Source: Cupriavidus sp. P-10 | Lineage (GTDB): Bacteria > Pseudomonadota > Gammaproteobacteria > Burkholderiales > Burkholderiaceae | Assembly (NCBI RefSeq): GCF_003402535.2 | Contig: NZ_AP025171.1 | Location: 1,426,001-1,490,000, forward strand | Direction of reading: 5' to 3' | Length of the DNA stretch: 64,000 nt | Shown here: piece after piece, positions 33,974-43,224 of the stretch | How the letters are laid out: every line of letters begins with the position of its first letter | How positions within the stretch are numbered: position 1 is the first letter of the stretch | The notes under the pieces: generated by a model | What the model saw: only the letters and a program-made list of their open reading frames with translations | Database searches by the model: none | Told to the model about the DNA's origin: nothing | Position numbers and translations under genes: made by a program

Positions 33974-34786
33974 TCAGAAACCCTGGACCGCCACTGCCTC
34001 GCGGCGGATTCCACCCTTGTCCTTCTGAACACCGGATGATGACAAGGCTCGGATAGCAGCTTCGCGGGAATTCGCGATGCGCTTGTGTGCGGTCTGCAAG
34101 ACCGCATCGATGTCTCGCCTGGTGACAGCACGCTGCAGCGCACGCCAGGTCTTCAAGGAATTTTCCAGCGAGCCTGGATGGCATTCGAGCCCCAGCCGGA
34201 CATAGCGCAGGACCCGCAGCGAGATGGAGTTCAGCAGTTCCCCGACCAGCCGGTTGCTCGTCAGGTCTGCCATGGCCATGTTCGCGATGAAGGTCACGCT
34301 GATATAGGCGTCTACCGATTCTTCGACGGCCTTGCTGAACTGCGGCATGAACTTTTCGAACCAGGCGTCCAGCGCGTCCGCGCGCTCTTCCACCAGTTGC
34401 CTGAGCAGGATTTCAAACAGCGCATCCCGCACGACGTAGATATCGCGCAGATCCTGGGCGTTGGGCTCGGTGACAATGGCGCCGCGCCGCGCGCGAAACT
34501 CCACCAGGCGCTCCCGCTCCAGGATGCGCAAGGCCTCGCGCACAGGAGCGCGGCTGACTTCCAGCACCTCGCAAATGTCATTTTCAAGCAGGCGTTGGCC
34601 GGCGTGGATTACGTCGAGCGTGATCAGGCCCGCCAGCCGCACTGCAATCTGATCAGCGACCGATGCCGACCAGTCGCGCCCATGCATCAGCGCCTGCTCA
34701 ACCGCCAGCATGACCGGACTCTGCGGCGTTTGCGGCGCAAGCAGCGACTGCAGGTCTGGCGTGTTGGTAGTCTTGAGTCGAGCCAT
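33974..34786 (-). CDS. GntR-family regulator, FCD (FadR-like) type
   Basis: The winged helix lies at about residues 40-110 (GQRLLENDICEVLEVSRAPV, then EALRILERERLVEF) and is followed by the all-helical FCD ligand domain (DLRDIYVVRDALFEILL and the C-terminal helices with HKRIAN). Members sense small acids and release DNA on binding. A TTGTCGACAA palindrome lies 37 bases before its start and a near copy lies upstream of the Bug receptor at 38377-39369, so the two are probably co-regulated. An N-terminal extension of about 35 residues is unusual. Confidence 0.88.
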   Translation of the reverse strand: MARLKTTNTPDLQSLLAPQTPQSPVMLAVEQALMHGRDWSASVADQIAVRLAGLITLDVIHAGQRLLENDICEVLEVSRAPVREALRILERERLVEFRARRGAIVTEPNAQDLRDIYVVRDALFEILLRQLVEERADALDAWFEKFMPQFSKAVEESVDAYISVTFIANMAMADLTSNRLVGELLNSISLRVLRYVRLGLECHPGSLENSLKTWRALQRAVTRRDIDAVLQTAHKRIANSREAAIRALSSSGVQKDKGGIRREAVAVQGF

Positions 34787-34822
34787 GCGCGGCGCATCCT
34801 TCCGATATACGTTGTTCAGTTT

Positions 34823-34832
34823 TTGTCGACAA
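34823..34832. promoter_or_regulatory. Putative GntR operator TTGTCGACAA
   Basis: A perfect 10-bp palindrome 37 bases upstream of the GntR gene. FCD-type GntR regulators bind short palindromes of this kind; a 9/10 match is at 39509-39518. Confidence 0.55.
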
Positions 34833-34895
34833 TATTAAACCGCGCAACCGGCTGGAGGCAACCAGGACCCGTGCCTGGCATGGCTTCGTGAAGCG

Positions 34896-35939
34896 TTATG
34901 CGTTGTCCACCGGCAGAGGTGCGGCCTGCCGGCGCACGGCACCGCGTGCCGCCCTGCTTTCCTTGGGGCTGCAGCCGAATTGCACGTGATACCAGCGCGA
35001 GAATCCACTTGGCGCGGAGAATCCGAGCAGGGTCGCCACTTCGGTCAAGGGACGATCGCTTTCGATGACATGGCGCGCGGCGAGTTCGATGCGGACGTCG
35101 TTGACGATCGAAGAAAAGCTCTGCCCTTCATCCGCAAGCCGGCGTTGGACCGTTCGGCACACCACGCCCAGATGGTCCGCCACCTGTTCGATGGTGCAGC
35201 GCCCGCCGGGCAGCAGCAACAGGATGATGCGCCGCACGTCTTCGAGCATTGTCACCTGCCGGCAAATGGCGGAAGCATCTACCAACTGTTGCGCATAGCG
35301 CGCCATGGCAGGATCGGCGGAGGAATTGCGGGCATCGAGATCGGCCTTGGGGCAGATGATGCAGTTGAATTCATGGTCGAACTCTACGCAAGGCCCGAAA
35401 AACCGTTGGTGCGTACTGAGGTCGCGTGGCGCCGGATGTTCAAAGCAGACGCGCCGCGGCACCCAGTCGGGGTTGAGCAGTTGGCGTATCAACCGCACGA
35501 TGACCCCGAGTGCGAGTTCCACCCGTTGGCGTGTGGGCTGGTGTGCATTGCCGGCGATGACCGCCTCGCGAATGATCACCAGTCCGTCGCATTCCTCGAC
35601 CGCCAGCGAGAGCGCACTGTTGAGCAAGGCTTGATAGCGCATCAGGATGCGCAGCGAATCGCGCAGGGTCGCCTGGTCGCGGATCAGCAGTCCTACCGGC
35701 CCGAGATTGGACAACAGGCGCGACTCGGCCATGCATAGCCCGAAGCTCTCGTTTCCTGACAGGGTTGCGGAGGCGTGCAGCAGTCGTCCGACACGCTCCA
35801 CCGGAATCATGAGGTCCGGATCGCGCAGAACGCTAGGACTCAAGCCGGCGTCAAGGAGCATTCGCACCGGGTCCAGTCCGGCAGCCAGGGCGACCTCGCT
35901 GTAGTTGGTGAGGGCCGCGGCGCGGACCAGTGACGACAT
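34896..35939 (-). CDS. AraC-family regulator with Arabinose_bd-like N-terminus
   Basis: The C-terminal 100 residues hold the two AraC helix-turn-helices (TIEQVADHLGVVCRTVQRRL, then EVATLLGFSAPSGFSRWYHV). The N-terminal 190 residues (LLDAGLSPSVLRDPD, NLGPVGLLIRDQATLRDSL) match the PF12625-type ligand region of OruR/ArgR-like regulators. The ATG at 35939 is chosen because the family begins with this SSLVRAAAL segment; the frame is open to 36176. It is divergent from the dioxygenase gene and is the likely activator of the dioxygenase-hydrolase pair. The shared 124-base gap holds GTGACATG and CTGTCATGTACTGTCA, possible half sites. Confidence 0.86.
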   Translation of the reverse strand: MSSLVRAAALTNYSEVALAAGLDPVRMLLDAGLSPSVLRDPDLMIPVERVGRLLHASATLSGNESFGLCMAESRLLSNLGPVGLLIRDQATLRDSLRILMRYQALLNSALSLAVEECDGLVIIREAVIAGNAHQPTRQRVELALGVIVRLIRQLLNPDWVPRRVCFEHPAPRDLSTHQRFFGPCVEFDHEFNCIICPKADLDARNSSADPAMARYAQQLVDASAICRQVTMLEDVRRIILLLLPGGRCTIEQVADHLGVVCRTVQRRLADEGQSFSSIVNDVRIELAARHVIESDRPLTEVATLLGFSAPSGFSRWYHVQFGCSPKESRAARGAVRRQAAPLPVDNA

Positions 35940-36062
35940 TGCAGGGGCGAGTAAAACAGTGACATGGAATGATAAAAGCCTGTCATGTACTGTCAAGCGG
36001 GAGAAACCCGTGGCGTCCAAACTCCAAGGCGATCGACCAGCTCGACGAAGGAGACAACGCTC

Positions 36063-36974
36063 ATGATCCAACGCCTCGAAGCGGCACCCGCAGTGGTCCG
36101 CGCCACCTCGCTTGGGAATTCCATCCGGGTCGAGCCAATCACTTGCACGATCGGCGCCGAACTCGGCAACGTCCACCTTGGCGCGGCTGCCGAGGACGAC
36201 CAGCAGATGGCGGAGATCCGGGCACTGTTACTCAAGCATCGCGTGTTGTTCTTCCGCGACCAGGACATCACGCGCGCAGAGCATGTGGCCTTTGCGCGCC
36301 GCTTCGGCGAACTGGAGGACCATCCGGTGGTAGGCAGCCATCCCGACTACCCGGGACTGGTCCAGATCTACAAGACCCCGGACAGTCCTCCCGAACGCAA
36401 TGAGAATTCCTGGCATACCGATGCCACCTGGCGCGACCAGCCGCCACTGGGCTGCGTGCTGCGCTGTATCGAATGCCCGCCCGTGGGCGGCGACACGATG
36501 TGGGTCAACATGGTCGAGGCATACAACCAGTTGCCCGAGGATATCAAGGCAAAGATCGCCCCATTGCGTGCGCGGCACAGCATCGAGGCGAGCTTCGGCG
36601 CCGCGATGCCGATTGAAAAGCGTCTTGCGCTGAAGGCCCGGTACCCGGACGCCGAGCACCCCGTTGTGCGCATCCATCCCGAAACCGGGGAGAAAGTGCT
36701 GTTCGTCAATGGAAGCTTTACGACGCATTTCACCAACTTCAATGTGCCGGCGAACGTGCGCTTCGGGCTGGATAAGGCGCCAGGTGCAAGCCACCTGCTC
36801 AACTATCTGGTCAGCCAGGCCAGCATCCCCGAATACCAGGTGCGATTTCGTTGGAAGAGAAACAGCGTCGCGTTCTGGGACAACCGTTCAACCCAGCACT
36901 ATGCAGTGATGGACTATCCCCCGTGCCACCGAAAGATGGAGCGAGCCGCCATCGTTGGTGATCAACCTTACTGA
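36063..36974 (+). CDS. TauD/TfdA-family Fe(II)/2-oxoglutarate dioxygenase
   Basis: An alpha-ketoglutarate-dependent dioxygenase that would hydroxylate a small acid or sulfonate/ether-type substrate with release of succinate and CO2. The iron ligands are His118 and Asp120 (WHTDATW) and His279 (STQHYAV), with a later Arg (CHRKMER) for 2-oxoglutarate. Length (303) fits the family. AGGAGA 9 bases before the ATG at 36063 decides the start over upstream in-frame codons. A small hydrolase follows after 9 bases. Substrate cannot be inferred from sequence alone. Confidence 0.9.
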   Translation: MIQRLEAAPAVVRATSLGNSIRVEPITCTIGAELGNVHLGAAAEDDQQMAEIRALLLKHRVLFFRDQDITRAEHVAFARRFGELEDHPVVGSHPDYPGLVQIYKTPDSPPERNENSWHTDATWRDQPPLGCVLRCIECPPVGGDTMWVNMVEAYNQLPEDIKAKIAPLRARHSIEASFGAAMPIEKRLALKARYPDAEHPVVRIHPETGEKVLFVNGSFTTHFTNFNVPANVRFGLDKAPGASHLLNYLVSQASIPEYQVRFRWKRNSVAFWDNRSTQHYAVMDYPPCHRKMERAAIVGDQPY

Positions 36975-36983
36975 AAGATCGAC

Positions 36984-37574
36984 ATGACCGCTACGACACC
37001 AACCGTTCTTATCGTCCCTGGCCTGCGTGACCACGTGCCGGAACACTGGCAGACGCTGCTGGCCGCAAAGCTGCCTCGCGTCGTCAGCGTCGCCCCGCTT
37101 GAGCAGGACAAGCTGAGCTGCGCAGCCCGGGTCGAGGCAATCGACCGCGCCCTGGCCACCATCGACGGGCCGGTCATCATCGTCGCGCACAGCGCGGGCG
37201 CGATGATGGTCGCCCATTGGGCTGCGCGAGGCGCCACACGCGAGATTCTCGGCGCATTGCTGGCGGCGCCCGCGGACCTCGAGACGCCCATGCCGGCAGG
37301 CTATCCGACGACCGAGACACTGGGCGCCCAGGGCTGGCTGCCGATTCCTCGCGGCCCGTTGCCGTTTCCCAGCATTGTTGCGGCAAGCAGCAACGATCCC
37401 CTGACGCGCCTGGATCGCGCCCGCGAGCTGGCGCAGTCGTGGGGAAGCCGCCTTGTCGAGCTTGGCGAGGTCGGGCATCTGAATCCTGCCTCGGGCTATG
37501 GCGAGTGGCCGCAGGCCGAAGCGTTCATTCGCGAGCTTTCGCAAGCGAATATCCCGGCGACGGCCCGCGGATAA
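36984..37574 (+). CDS. RBBP9/YdeN-family serine hydrolase
   Basis: A 196-residue alpha/beta hydrolase of the RBBP9 type. The triad is Ser70 (VAHSAGAM), Asp138 (SSNDPL) and His165 (VGHLNPASG). It has no signal peptide and no lid. It lies 9 bases after the dioxygenase in one operon, so it may cleave a product or ester of the same pathway. Confidence 0.88.
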   Translation: MTATTPTVLIVPGLRDHVPEHWQTLLAAKLPRVVSVAPLEQDKLSCAARVEAIDRALATIDGPVIIVAHSAGAMMVAHWAARGATREILGALLAAPADLETPMPAGYPTTETLGAQGWLPIPRGPLPFPSIVAASSNDPLTRLDRARELAQSWGSRLVELGEVGHLNPASGYGEWPQAEAFIRELSQANIPATARG

Positions 37575-37581
37575 TCTGAGA

Positions 37582-37827
37582 TCAGTCCGGCTGGAAATTG
37601 ATGGATTTCAGTAGCGCGGACTGTTGTTGATAGGCCTGCTTCAAGTCCGCCATCATGTCTTCCGTGGTGGCGGCACTCCCCTGCTCCATGCCCATGTCCC
37701 TGACGCGATTCTGCACCGCTGGCTGCCTGAAATAAGCCAGCGTCACCTCGCGGATCTTTTGCTGGACGGCAGGATCGACATCCGGGCGCGACCTGAAGCC
37801 CGCGAATTCCGCGGGCGTGGCGGATAC
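37582..37827 (-). pseudogene. C-terminal remnant of a Bug-type solute-binding protein
   Basis: The minus strand reads VSATPAEFAGFRSRPDVDPA..., then VREVTLAYFRQ-like and VRDMGMEQGSAATTEDMM, to a TGA at 37582-37584, the C-terminal pattern of tripartite tricarboxylate receptors. An in-frame stop lies directly upstream, and the other 250 residues are absent. It abuts the end of another remnant. Confidence 0.65.
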
Positions 37828-37832
37828 TCAGG

Positions 37833-38303
37833 TCACGAAAATGAGGAGCCGGTGGTCTTTCGCGCCTCCAGGTCCCGATGTGCCTGCACGGCGTCTTCCA
37901 GGGCGTAGCGCTGGTTGATCCCGATGTGGATGCGGCCTGCCGCGACGTGCCCGAACAACTCATCGACCAGTTCCGCCTTTTCGGCGGGATCGGCGATGTA
38001 GTCCGCCAGGCCCGGTCGAGTCAGGTACAGCGAACCCTTGCGGGCAAGGATTTGCGGATCGAACGGCGGGATCTTGCCGGAGGCGGTACCAACGCAGACC
38101 AGCAGGCCGCGGCGCTTGAGGGAGTCCAGCGAGGACATGAACGTGGCCTTGCCCACGCTGTCGAAGACCACCGACACCCCTGCTCCGTCCGTCAGTTCCC
38201 GCACGCGGCTGGCCACGTCCTCGTGGCTGTAGTTGATGGTGTGATCGCAGCCATGGGCGCGCGCCACTTCGGCCTTGGCGTCGGTCGAAACCGTGCCGAT
38301 CAC
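37833..38303 (-). pseudogene. 5'-truncated quinone oxidoreductase (zinc-type MDR)
   Basis: Sequence VIGTVSTDAKAEVARAHGCD through GVSVVFDSVGKATFMSSL to the C-terminus is the second half of a QOR-like medium-chain reductase: NADPH-binding Rossmann core and C-terminal segment. The N-terminal catalytic domain and the first Rossmann strand are missing; upstream the frame runs into the end of the Bug gene at 38377. A 156-residue product from a GTG at 38303 would not be a working reductase. Confidence 0.75.
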
Positions 38304-38376
38304 TTTCAGCCCGAGGCCGGGCAGGCGGATGGCGCCGGCAGGAAACTGCGTGACCAGGCGAGGGGTGCGGGGCTTC

Positions 38377-39369
38377 TTATTCTTCGACCCGGATGGCTGC
38401 GTCGCTGGCGATCTTCGTCCAGACCCGCAGGTCGTTCTGGACGATCTCGCCCAGCTGCGCGGAGGACTTTACCGGAGCCGGCTCGAAGTTGAGCTTGTTC
38501 ATCAACGCCGCAATCTCGGGCGATCCCTGCACCTTGTTGACCTCGTCGGACAGGCGCTTCACGATTGCCGGACTGGTCCCTGCCGGCGCGAACATGCCGA
38601 ACCATCCCACCGTGCCGAACTTGTAGCCCTGCTCGCTCATCGTCTTGACGTTGGCAAGCTGGGGCGAGCGCACGTTGCCCACGATCGCAATGCCACGTAC
38701 CTTGCCGGATCGCAGGAATGGAACCGCCACGCTGGGATCGGTCCAGCCGATCTTCAGCACCCCCGAGGAAAGCTCGGTGAGCAGTTGGGTGGTAGTCCGG
38801 TAAGCAACGTGCTCCGTCTTCATGCCGGTCTGCTTCTTCAGCCACTCCATCGTCAGGTGCGCGGACGAACCGGTGCCCCAGCTGCCGTAGCTTATTTTGT
38901 CCGGATGCGCCTTCACGTACTCGATCAGTCCAGGCAAGTCGTTCACCGGCAGATCCGGGCTGACCAGCAGCAACACGCCACCCACCGCAGTCTGCGCGAT
39001 CGGCACGAGGCTCTTCCTGGACTCCGGGGAAATAGACTTGATGACTGCCGGCGCAACCACCATGTTGGATGCCGTCGTGTAGAGGATCGTATAGCCATCC
39101 GGTGCCGCCTTGAGGGCGGCATTGGTGCCGATCACCCCACTGCCACCCGGCCGGTTCTCCACCACCACAGGCTGCTTCAGCGATTCCGAAAGGCGTTGCG
39201 CCATGACGCGCGCCAGCGCATCGGTTCCGGATCCGGGAGATGACGGCACGATCATCTGGATCGGGCGCACAGGCCAGTTTTCCTGCGCCTGAACCGGACG
39301 TACCGCGCACAAGCCGACGATGGCCTCCGCGCATAGCGTGAGGGCAAGCCGCTTTCTGAGTAATGACAT
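38377..39369 (-). CDS. Bug-type (TTT) periplasmic solute-binding receptor
   Basis: A secreted Bug receptor: signal peptide of about 28 residues ending PVQAQ, then WPVRPIQMIVPSSPGSGTD (the conserved ligand-contact loop), VVVENRPGGSGVIGT and APDGYTILYTT. Members bind carboxylates, nicotinate or related acids with high affinity. No TctA/TctB genes are nearby. A TTGTCGACAT box lies 140 bases before its start, close to the palindrome in front of the GntR gene, so it is probably controlled by that regulator. Confidence 0.9.
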   Translation of the reverse strand: MSLLRKRLALTLCAEAIVGLCAVRPVQAQENWPVRPIQMIVPSSPGSGTDALARVMAQRLSESLKQPVVVENRPGGSGVIGTNAALKAAPDGYTILYTTASNMVVAPAVIKSISPESRKSLVPIAQTAVGGVLLLVSPDLPVNDLPGLIEYVKAHPDKISYGSWGTGSSAHLTMEWLKKQTGMKTEHVAYRTTTQLLTELSSGVLKIGWTDPSVAVPFLRSGKVRGIAIVGNVRSPQLANVKTMSEQGYKFGTVGWFGMFAPAGTSPAIVKRLSDEVNKVQGSPEIAALMNKLNFEPAPVKSSAQLGEIVQNDLRVWTKIASDAAIRVEE

Positions 39370-39508
39370 CGTTGTCTGTCCCCATCTTTTCTAGTCATTC
39401 GCCCGGTGCGCAGTTGTGCTGCCCGCCTCACCAGGCCACTGCTGCAACGGCGAGGATTCCTGACGACTCAGGCGATCGTGCGATTGATCATAGCAGTCGC
39501 ATTTTTTA

Positions 39509-39518
39509 TTGTCGACAT
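39509..39518. promoter_or_regulatory. Putative GntR operator upstream of Bug receptor
   Basis: TTGTCGACAT differs by one base from the palindrome at 34823-34832 in front of the GntR gene and lies in an AT-rich patch 140 bases before the Bug start. Confidence 0.48.
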
Positions 39519-39639
39519 AAATTATTTAGGCTGATGAGACGACCGGATTCAATTCGAGCCAGGCCCGAAATGGATCGCAACAGGTGGGGATTGCCGGGGT
39601 CCGCCAACGCGGTGGCGGACCCCCGGATGGACTGCTCCG

Positions 39640-40227
39640 CTACTTGCCTGTAGCTGGCTGTACGGACACGGCGATGGCCTCGGTATAGACCGCCTCGACC
39701 CTGTCACCCTTCTTGATGCCTTTGAGCCGCTCCGGATCGTCAACCACCAGATCCACGGTGCGACCCTTTGGTCCCTTCAGCGTGACGGTCTTGGCGCTGG
39801 TGTTGACCGCGACGACGTCGGCAGTGACGGTCACTTCGCGGCCGACCGTACCGCCCGGCTTCGCACCCGGCGCGGCACGGTCCGAGATCTCGCGCTCATT
39901 CATCGCAAGGGGCCCGCTGCCCTTCTTGAGGCTCATGGTCAGGGCCTCCCTGTACTCGATCGTGACGGTGTCGCCTACCTTGAGCTGCTCGAAGTTCCTG
40001 GCCTCCGGGCCTACGACGATATCCACGACCTTGCCGTCGCCGGATTTCAGCGAGACCGTTCGCGTCGGCGCATCGATCTTGACGATCTTGGCGGTCATTT
40101 TCGCCGTGCCGGTGGCAGTCGCCTGGCCTGCCGATTGCGTGACATCCACGCGCGTTTCAGGCTGTGCCCAGGCGGAAGCGGTAGCCACCATCATCACTGC
40201 TGCAGCCAGTACTGTTGTTCCTTTCAT
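39640..40227 (-). CDS. Secreted periplasmic protein with repeated beta modules
   Basis: Signal peptide of about 21 residues (ends AWAQ) and then two similar beta-rich units: AKIVKIDAPTRTVSLKSGDG with a later VGDTVTIEYREAL, and ADVVAVNTSAKTVTLKGPKG with a later KKGDRVEAVYTEAI. Each resembles a small DUF5666-like or OB-like module. A close paralog is at 46315-46902. The ATG at 40227 opens a clean signal peptide; the frame is open to 40272. Function unknown. Confidence 0.75.
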   Translation of the reverse strand: MKGTTVLAAAVMMVATASAWAQPETRVDVTQSAGQATATGTAKMTAKIVKIDAPTRTVSLKSGDGKVVDIVVGPEARNFEQLKVGDTVTIEYREALTMSLKKGSGPLAMNEREISDRAAPGAKPGGTVGREVTVTADVVAVNTSAKTVTLKGPKGRTVDLVVDDPERLKGIKKGDRVEAVYTEAIAVSVQPATGK

Positions 40228-40287
40228 GCTGTATCCCCTTTTGCTCTGCCTTGCGCTGCGCGGCCATGACACCAGCTGCGCTTCCCT

Positions 40288-40623
40288 TCAGCGTCCCATG
40301 CGGCGGTCATAGCTGCGTGAAACGCGATCGAGCAGGCCGCCATCGCGCGGGCTGGCGGAATTGAACTCAACCCGCACGCTGCCGTCGCCTTGCTGGCGGA
40401 CACTGGCCGTCACGGTATCGCTGTCTTTCCTGCCGACGACAGTGCCAGCCATCGCGTCCTGACTGGTGATGACCAGGCCCTGGTCCCGCATGGCATCCGC
40501 GGCCGCATAGAACGAACGGTCGTAGCTGGCAGGTGCGCCCGCAGGGGGTGGGTAGCCGTAGTAGGTGCAGCCCACCAGCGTCAGGGTGGCAGCGGCTATC
40601 AGGGCGATTCGCTTGAGCTTCAT
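40288..40623 (-). CDS. Small lipoprotein
   Basis: A 111-residue lipoprotein: signal peptide with lipobox LVGC (Cys19), then a Tyr/Pro-rich linker (TYYGYPPPAGAP) and a compact domain ending in Arg-rich SRSYDRRMGR. The ATG at 40623 has GGAGG 9 bases before it. It stands 61 bases before the secreted beta-repeat gene on the same strand and may be co-transcribed. Function unknown. Confidence 0.78.
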   Translation of the reverse strand: MKLKRIALIAAATLTLVGCTYYGYPPPAGAPASYDRSFYAAADAMRDQGLVITSQDAMAGTVVGRKDSDTVTASVRQQGDGSVRVEFNSASPRDGGLLDRVSRSYDRRMGR

Positions 40624-40752
40624 GGTGACACCCTCCATTTCCAGTGATGTACGCGGTCAAGGTCCGGTGTGCTACGCCATCAGGAGCGCCTCGAAGGATG
40701 CGTCACAGGCTTCATCGTGTGTGATGCCGGTCAGCATGTTTGTCTGCCCCCG

Positions 40753-40902
40753 TCAGCGCGGCGGCTGTGCGCCCGGCGCGTCGAAGCCGATCGTCATCGC
40801 GCCGCTTTCGATCTGTTGCAGGCGCAGCAATTGGCGGGCCGGCAGCGTCTGTGCTGCCAGCCGCGCGCTGGCGCCCTGTCCGAAAAGGTCATACAAAACC
40901 AT
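40753..40902 (-). CDS. Possible 49-residue small protein
   Basis: ATG at 40902 opens MVLYDLFGQGASARLAAQTL and continues to a TGA at 40753 with sensible codon use, in an otherwise empty 426-base gap. There is no clear ribosome site. It is reported as a candidate only. Confidence 0.32.
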   Translation of the reverse strand: MVLYDLFGQGASARLAAQTLPARQLLRLQQIESGAMTIGFDAPGAQPPR

Positions 40903-41049
40903 AGCACACGGAAGGTCTTTGCCTAAGTGAGCCGCATGAAACCCTGCTGAAGGCGCTTGCGCCCGTCGTGGCTGCGATCATAGGTCGCTTGACTACCGCG
41001 CCCAAGGGGCCGGCACTGCACATGTTGCGACGCAGTCTTTTGGTGTCGC

Positions 41050-43224
41050 TCACCGGAACCCGATGCGCCGCGCCCCTTCCCGGAACAGCGCCTCGCCATC
41101 CGCATCGAACGGGAATGTCAGCAGGAATTCGTCAAGCGTGTAGCGCGGGGCGATCCGGTAGATCGCCGCAGCCTGGGAACGCGCCTGCTCCAGCGAGTTG
41201 GCCAGCGCCAGCGTGCAGGCGGCAATCGCGTGGATATGCGGGAACACGTTGGGGCGCGCGGCGGCCTTGACGGCCCAGCCAGCGGCTTCCTCGAACTGTC
41301 CGAGTCGGACCAGCGCCATCGCCCGCGTCGCCAGCATGCCGAACAGCATCGGGTCGAACGGACTCAGCTGGCGCGACAGGTCCGACGCATCGATGGCCGC
41401 CTGCGGGTCGCCGGAAATCGAGCGGACGAACGACAGGTTGTAATGCCCCAGCGCAAAGTTGGGGCTCAGGTCGATGGATTGCTCCAGCTCGCCGACGGAC
41501 TCTTCGGGATTGCCCCGCAGCCACAGCGCGCGACCCATCGCCCAGTGGACCGCGGGGTCGCGGTCATCCGCCATCATGCCCTGCACCGCGGCTTCGTAGG
41601 CTTTGTCGATCTCCGGTCCGCGCTTCTCCCAGTTCTGGAACGCGTCCTGGAAATGCGTGAAAGACAGGCCGGCGTAGGCGCGCGAAAAGGTAGGGTCAAG
41701 CCGCAGTGCCGTCTGGAAGAAATGCCGGGCCATCTCGTTGTCGGCCCGGCGATACCGGTACATATGCCAAAGGCCGCAGTGGTACGCCTCCCACGCATCG
41801 AGCGAACCCGGTGGTTTCAGGATGGCGCGGTTTCGCTCCAGGGTCTCGATCTCGCTGGCGATGGAGGCCACGATGCGGTTGCCGACCTCTTCCAGCACGA
41901 GGAAGGCGTCGTCCAGCTTGTGGTGGAAGGTGTCAGCCCAGACGATCCGGGCGCTGCGTGTCTCGGCCAGTTCGACGGTCACCGTCAGGCGCCCTTCCCG
42001 CATGCTGACGGTGCCGCCGACGACGTAGTCGACATTCAGAGTCCGGCCGGCTTCTTCCGCGCCGACGTGCCGCTCATGCAGCGCGAACACGGTCCCCTGC
42101 GCGATGACAAACAGGCTGCGCAGCTTGGCCAGGCGCGTGATGATGTCGTGCGCCAGTGCATCGGCTGCGCCGCCGTGCGCGAGCGCCGCGGTGGAAGGAT
42201 CGATGAACGGCATCACCGCAATGGAGCCGTGCCGGGAAATTGCCGGTGAGGCGTCGGTGGCCGCAGGGGCGCTGGTGGCCTCGACCACTTCGAGCACTTC
42301 GACGACCGAGGTGCGGCCGCCTGCCCCGCCTGCCGCACTGCCCGCCGAACCGGCCATGGCCGAGCGCCAGGCATTGCGGATCGGCCGGCTGTCCAGCCCT
42401 TCGGCCTCGAACAGCCTGGTGGTGGCGGCGACATGCTCTTCCCCTTCGCGTATGCGACCCTGCCGGGCGAGCGCGGCGAGGATAGACGCGTGCACCTGCT
42501 GGTCGAATGGCGCCAGCTCGCGCCACTTGTCGAGGTAGCCAAACGTCTCTTCGTCGGCAGCGTCCTGCACGAGCTGCTCCAGCAGCGCGGTCTGGCAGGC
42601 CCGGAAACGCCGCCGTTGCGCGGTGAGCCACGCGCTGAACGCCGGGCAGCGCGCAATGTCGAGACCTTCCAGGAAATCCCCTTCGAACAGCTTCGCCAGG
42701 CCGTGCTGCCGCTCTGGCGACAGCGACGTGACGCCTGCCTCCATGGCCTGCGCCACCCCCAGCGCATCCACAAACCCGTCAGTCAGGTCCAGCCAGATCG
42801 TCTCGCCGCTGGTGCGCAGCCGCTGCCGCGCGTCGGAATCGACGAGCTTGCGGATCCGGCTCAGGCACCAGCGCAATTCGCCACGTGGATCGTTGGGCAC
42901 ATCCCACAGCAGTTCGCAGAGCTGGCTGCGCAGCACCGGCCGCGGCGCAAGCGCCAGGTACGCGAGCAGCGCGCGGACTTTCCTCGATGCCGGCAGCGAA
43001 AGCGCAACGCCATGCCGCCGGACGCGGAACGGCCCAAGCAACTGGATCTGCACCGGCGGGATGCCGGTTCCGGGCGGCAGGTTCGATTCCACGGGAATTT
43101 CCACGCCGGCTACCACGCCACCTACCACGCGCGCGGCCAAAGATCGGGACTGGAACGACCTGGAACAGACCGGAAAGGAGACTGGATCATGGACACCACC
43201 TTGCATGTGCGCAGCCGCAGTCAT
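41050..43224 (-). CDS. BTAD/SARP-type transcriptional regulator with TolB-like and TPR regions
   Basis: A large multi-domain regulator. After a disordered start, a winged helix (about 56-130; IQLLGPFRVRRHG, LSRIRKLVDSDARQRL) and a bacterial transcriptional activation domain (about 150-290) resemble SARP/AfsR proteins. A TolB-like/adenylate-cyclase-associated segment follows (SIAVMPFIDPS, VDYVVGGTVSMREGRLTV), then about five TPR units to the end. Such proteins activate neighbouring catabolic or transport genes. It is divergent from the MFS transporter, and the longest frame would overlap that gene by 36 bases, so the true start is probably a GTG near 43104 rather than 43224. Confidence 0.82.
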   Translation of the reverse strand: MTAAAHMQGGVHDPVSFPVCSRSFQSRSLAARVVGGVVAGVEIPVESNLPPGTGIPPVQIQLLGPFRVRRHGVALSLPASRKVRALLAYLALAPRPVLRSQLCELLWDVPNDPRGELRWCLSRIRKLVDSDARQRLRTSGETIWLDLTDGFVDALGVAQAMEAGVTSLSPERQHGLAKLFEGDFLEGLDIARCPAFSAWLTAQRRRFRACQTALLEQLVQDAADEETFGYLDKWRELAPFDQQVHASILAALARQGRIREGEEHVAATTRLFEAEGLDSRPIRNAWRSAMAGSAGSAAGGAGGRTSVVEVLEVVEATSAPAATDASPAISRHGSIAVMPFIDPSTAALAHGGAADALAHDIITRLAKLRSLFVIAQGTVFALHERHVGAEEAGRTLNVDYVVGGTVSMREGRLTVTVELAETRSARIVWADTFHHKLDDAFLVLEEVGNRIVASIASEIETLERNRAILKPPGSLDAWEAYHCGLWHMYRYRRADNEMARHFFQTALRLDPTFSRAYAGLSFTHFQDAFQNWEKRGPEIDKAYEAAVQGMMADDRDPAVHWAMGRALWLRGNPEESVGELEQSIDLSPNFALGHYNLSFVRSISGDPQAAIDASDLSRQLSPFDPMLFGMLATRAMALVRLGQFEEAAGWAVKAAARPNVFPHIHAIAACTLALANSLEQARSQAAAIYRIAPRYTLDEFLLTFPFDADGEALFREGARRIGFR

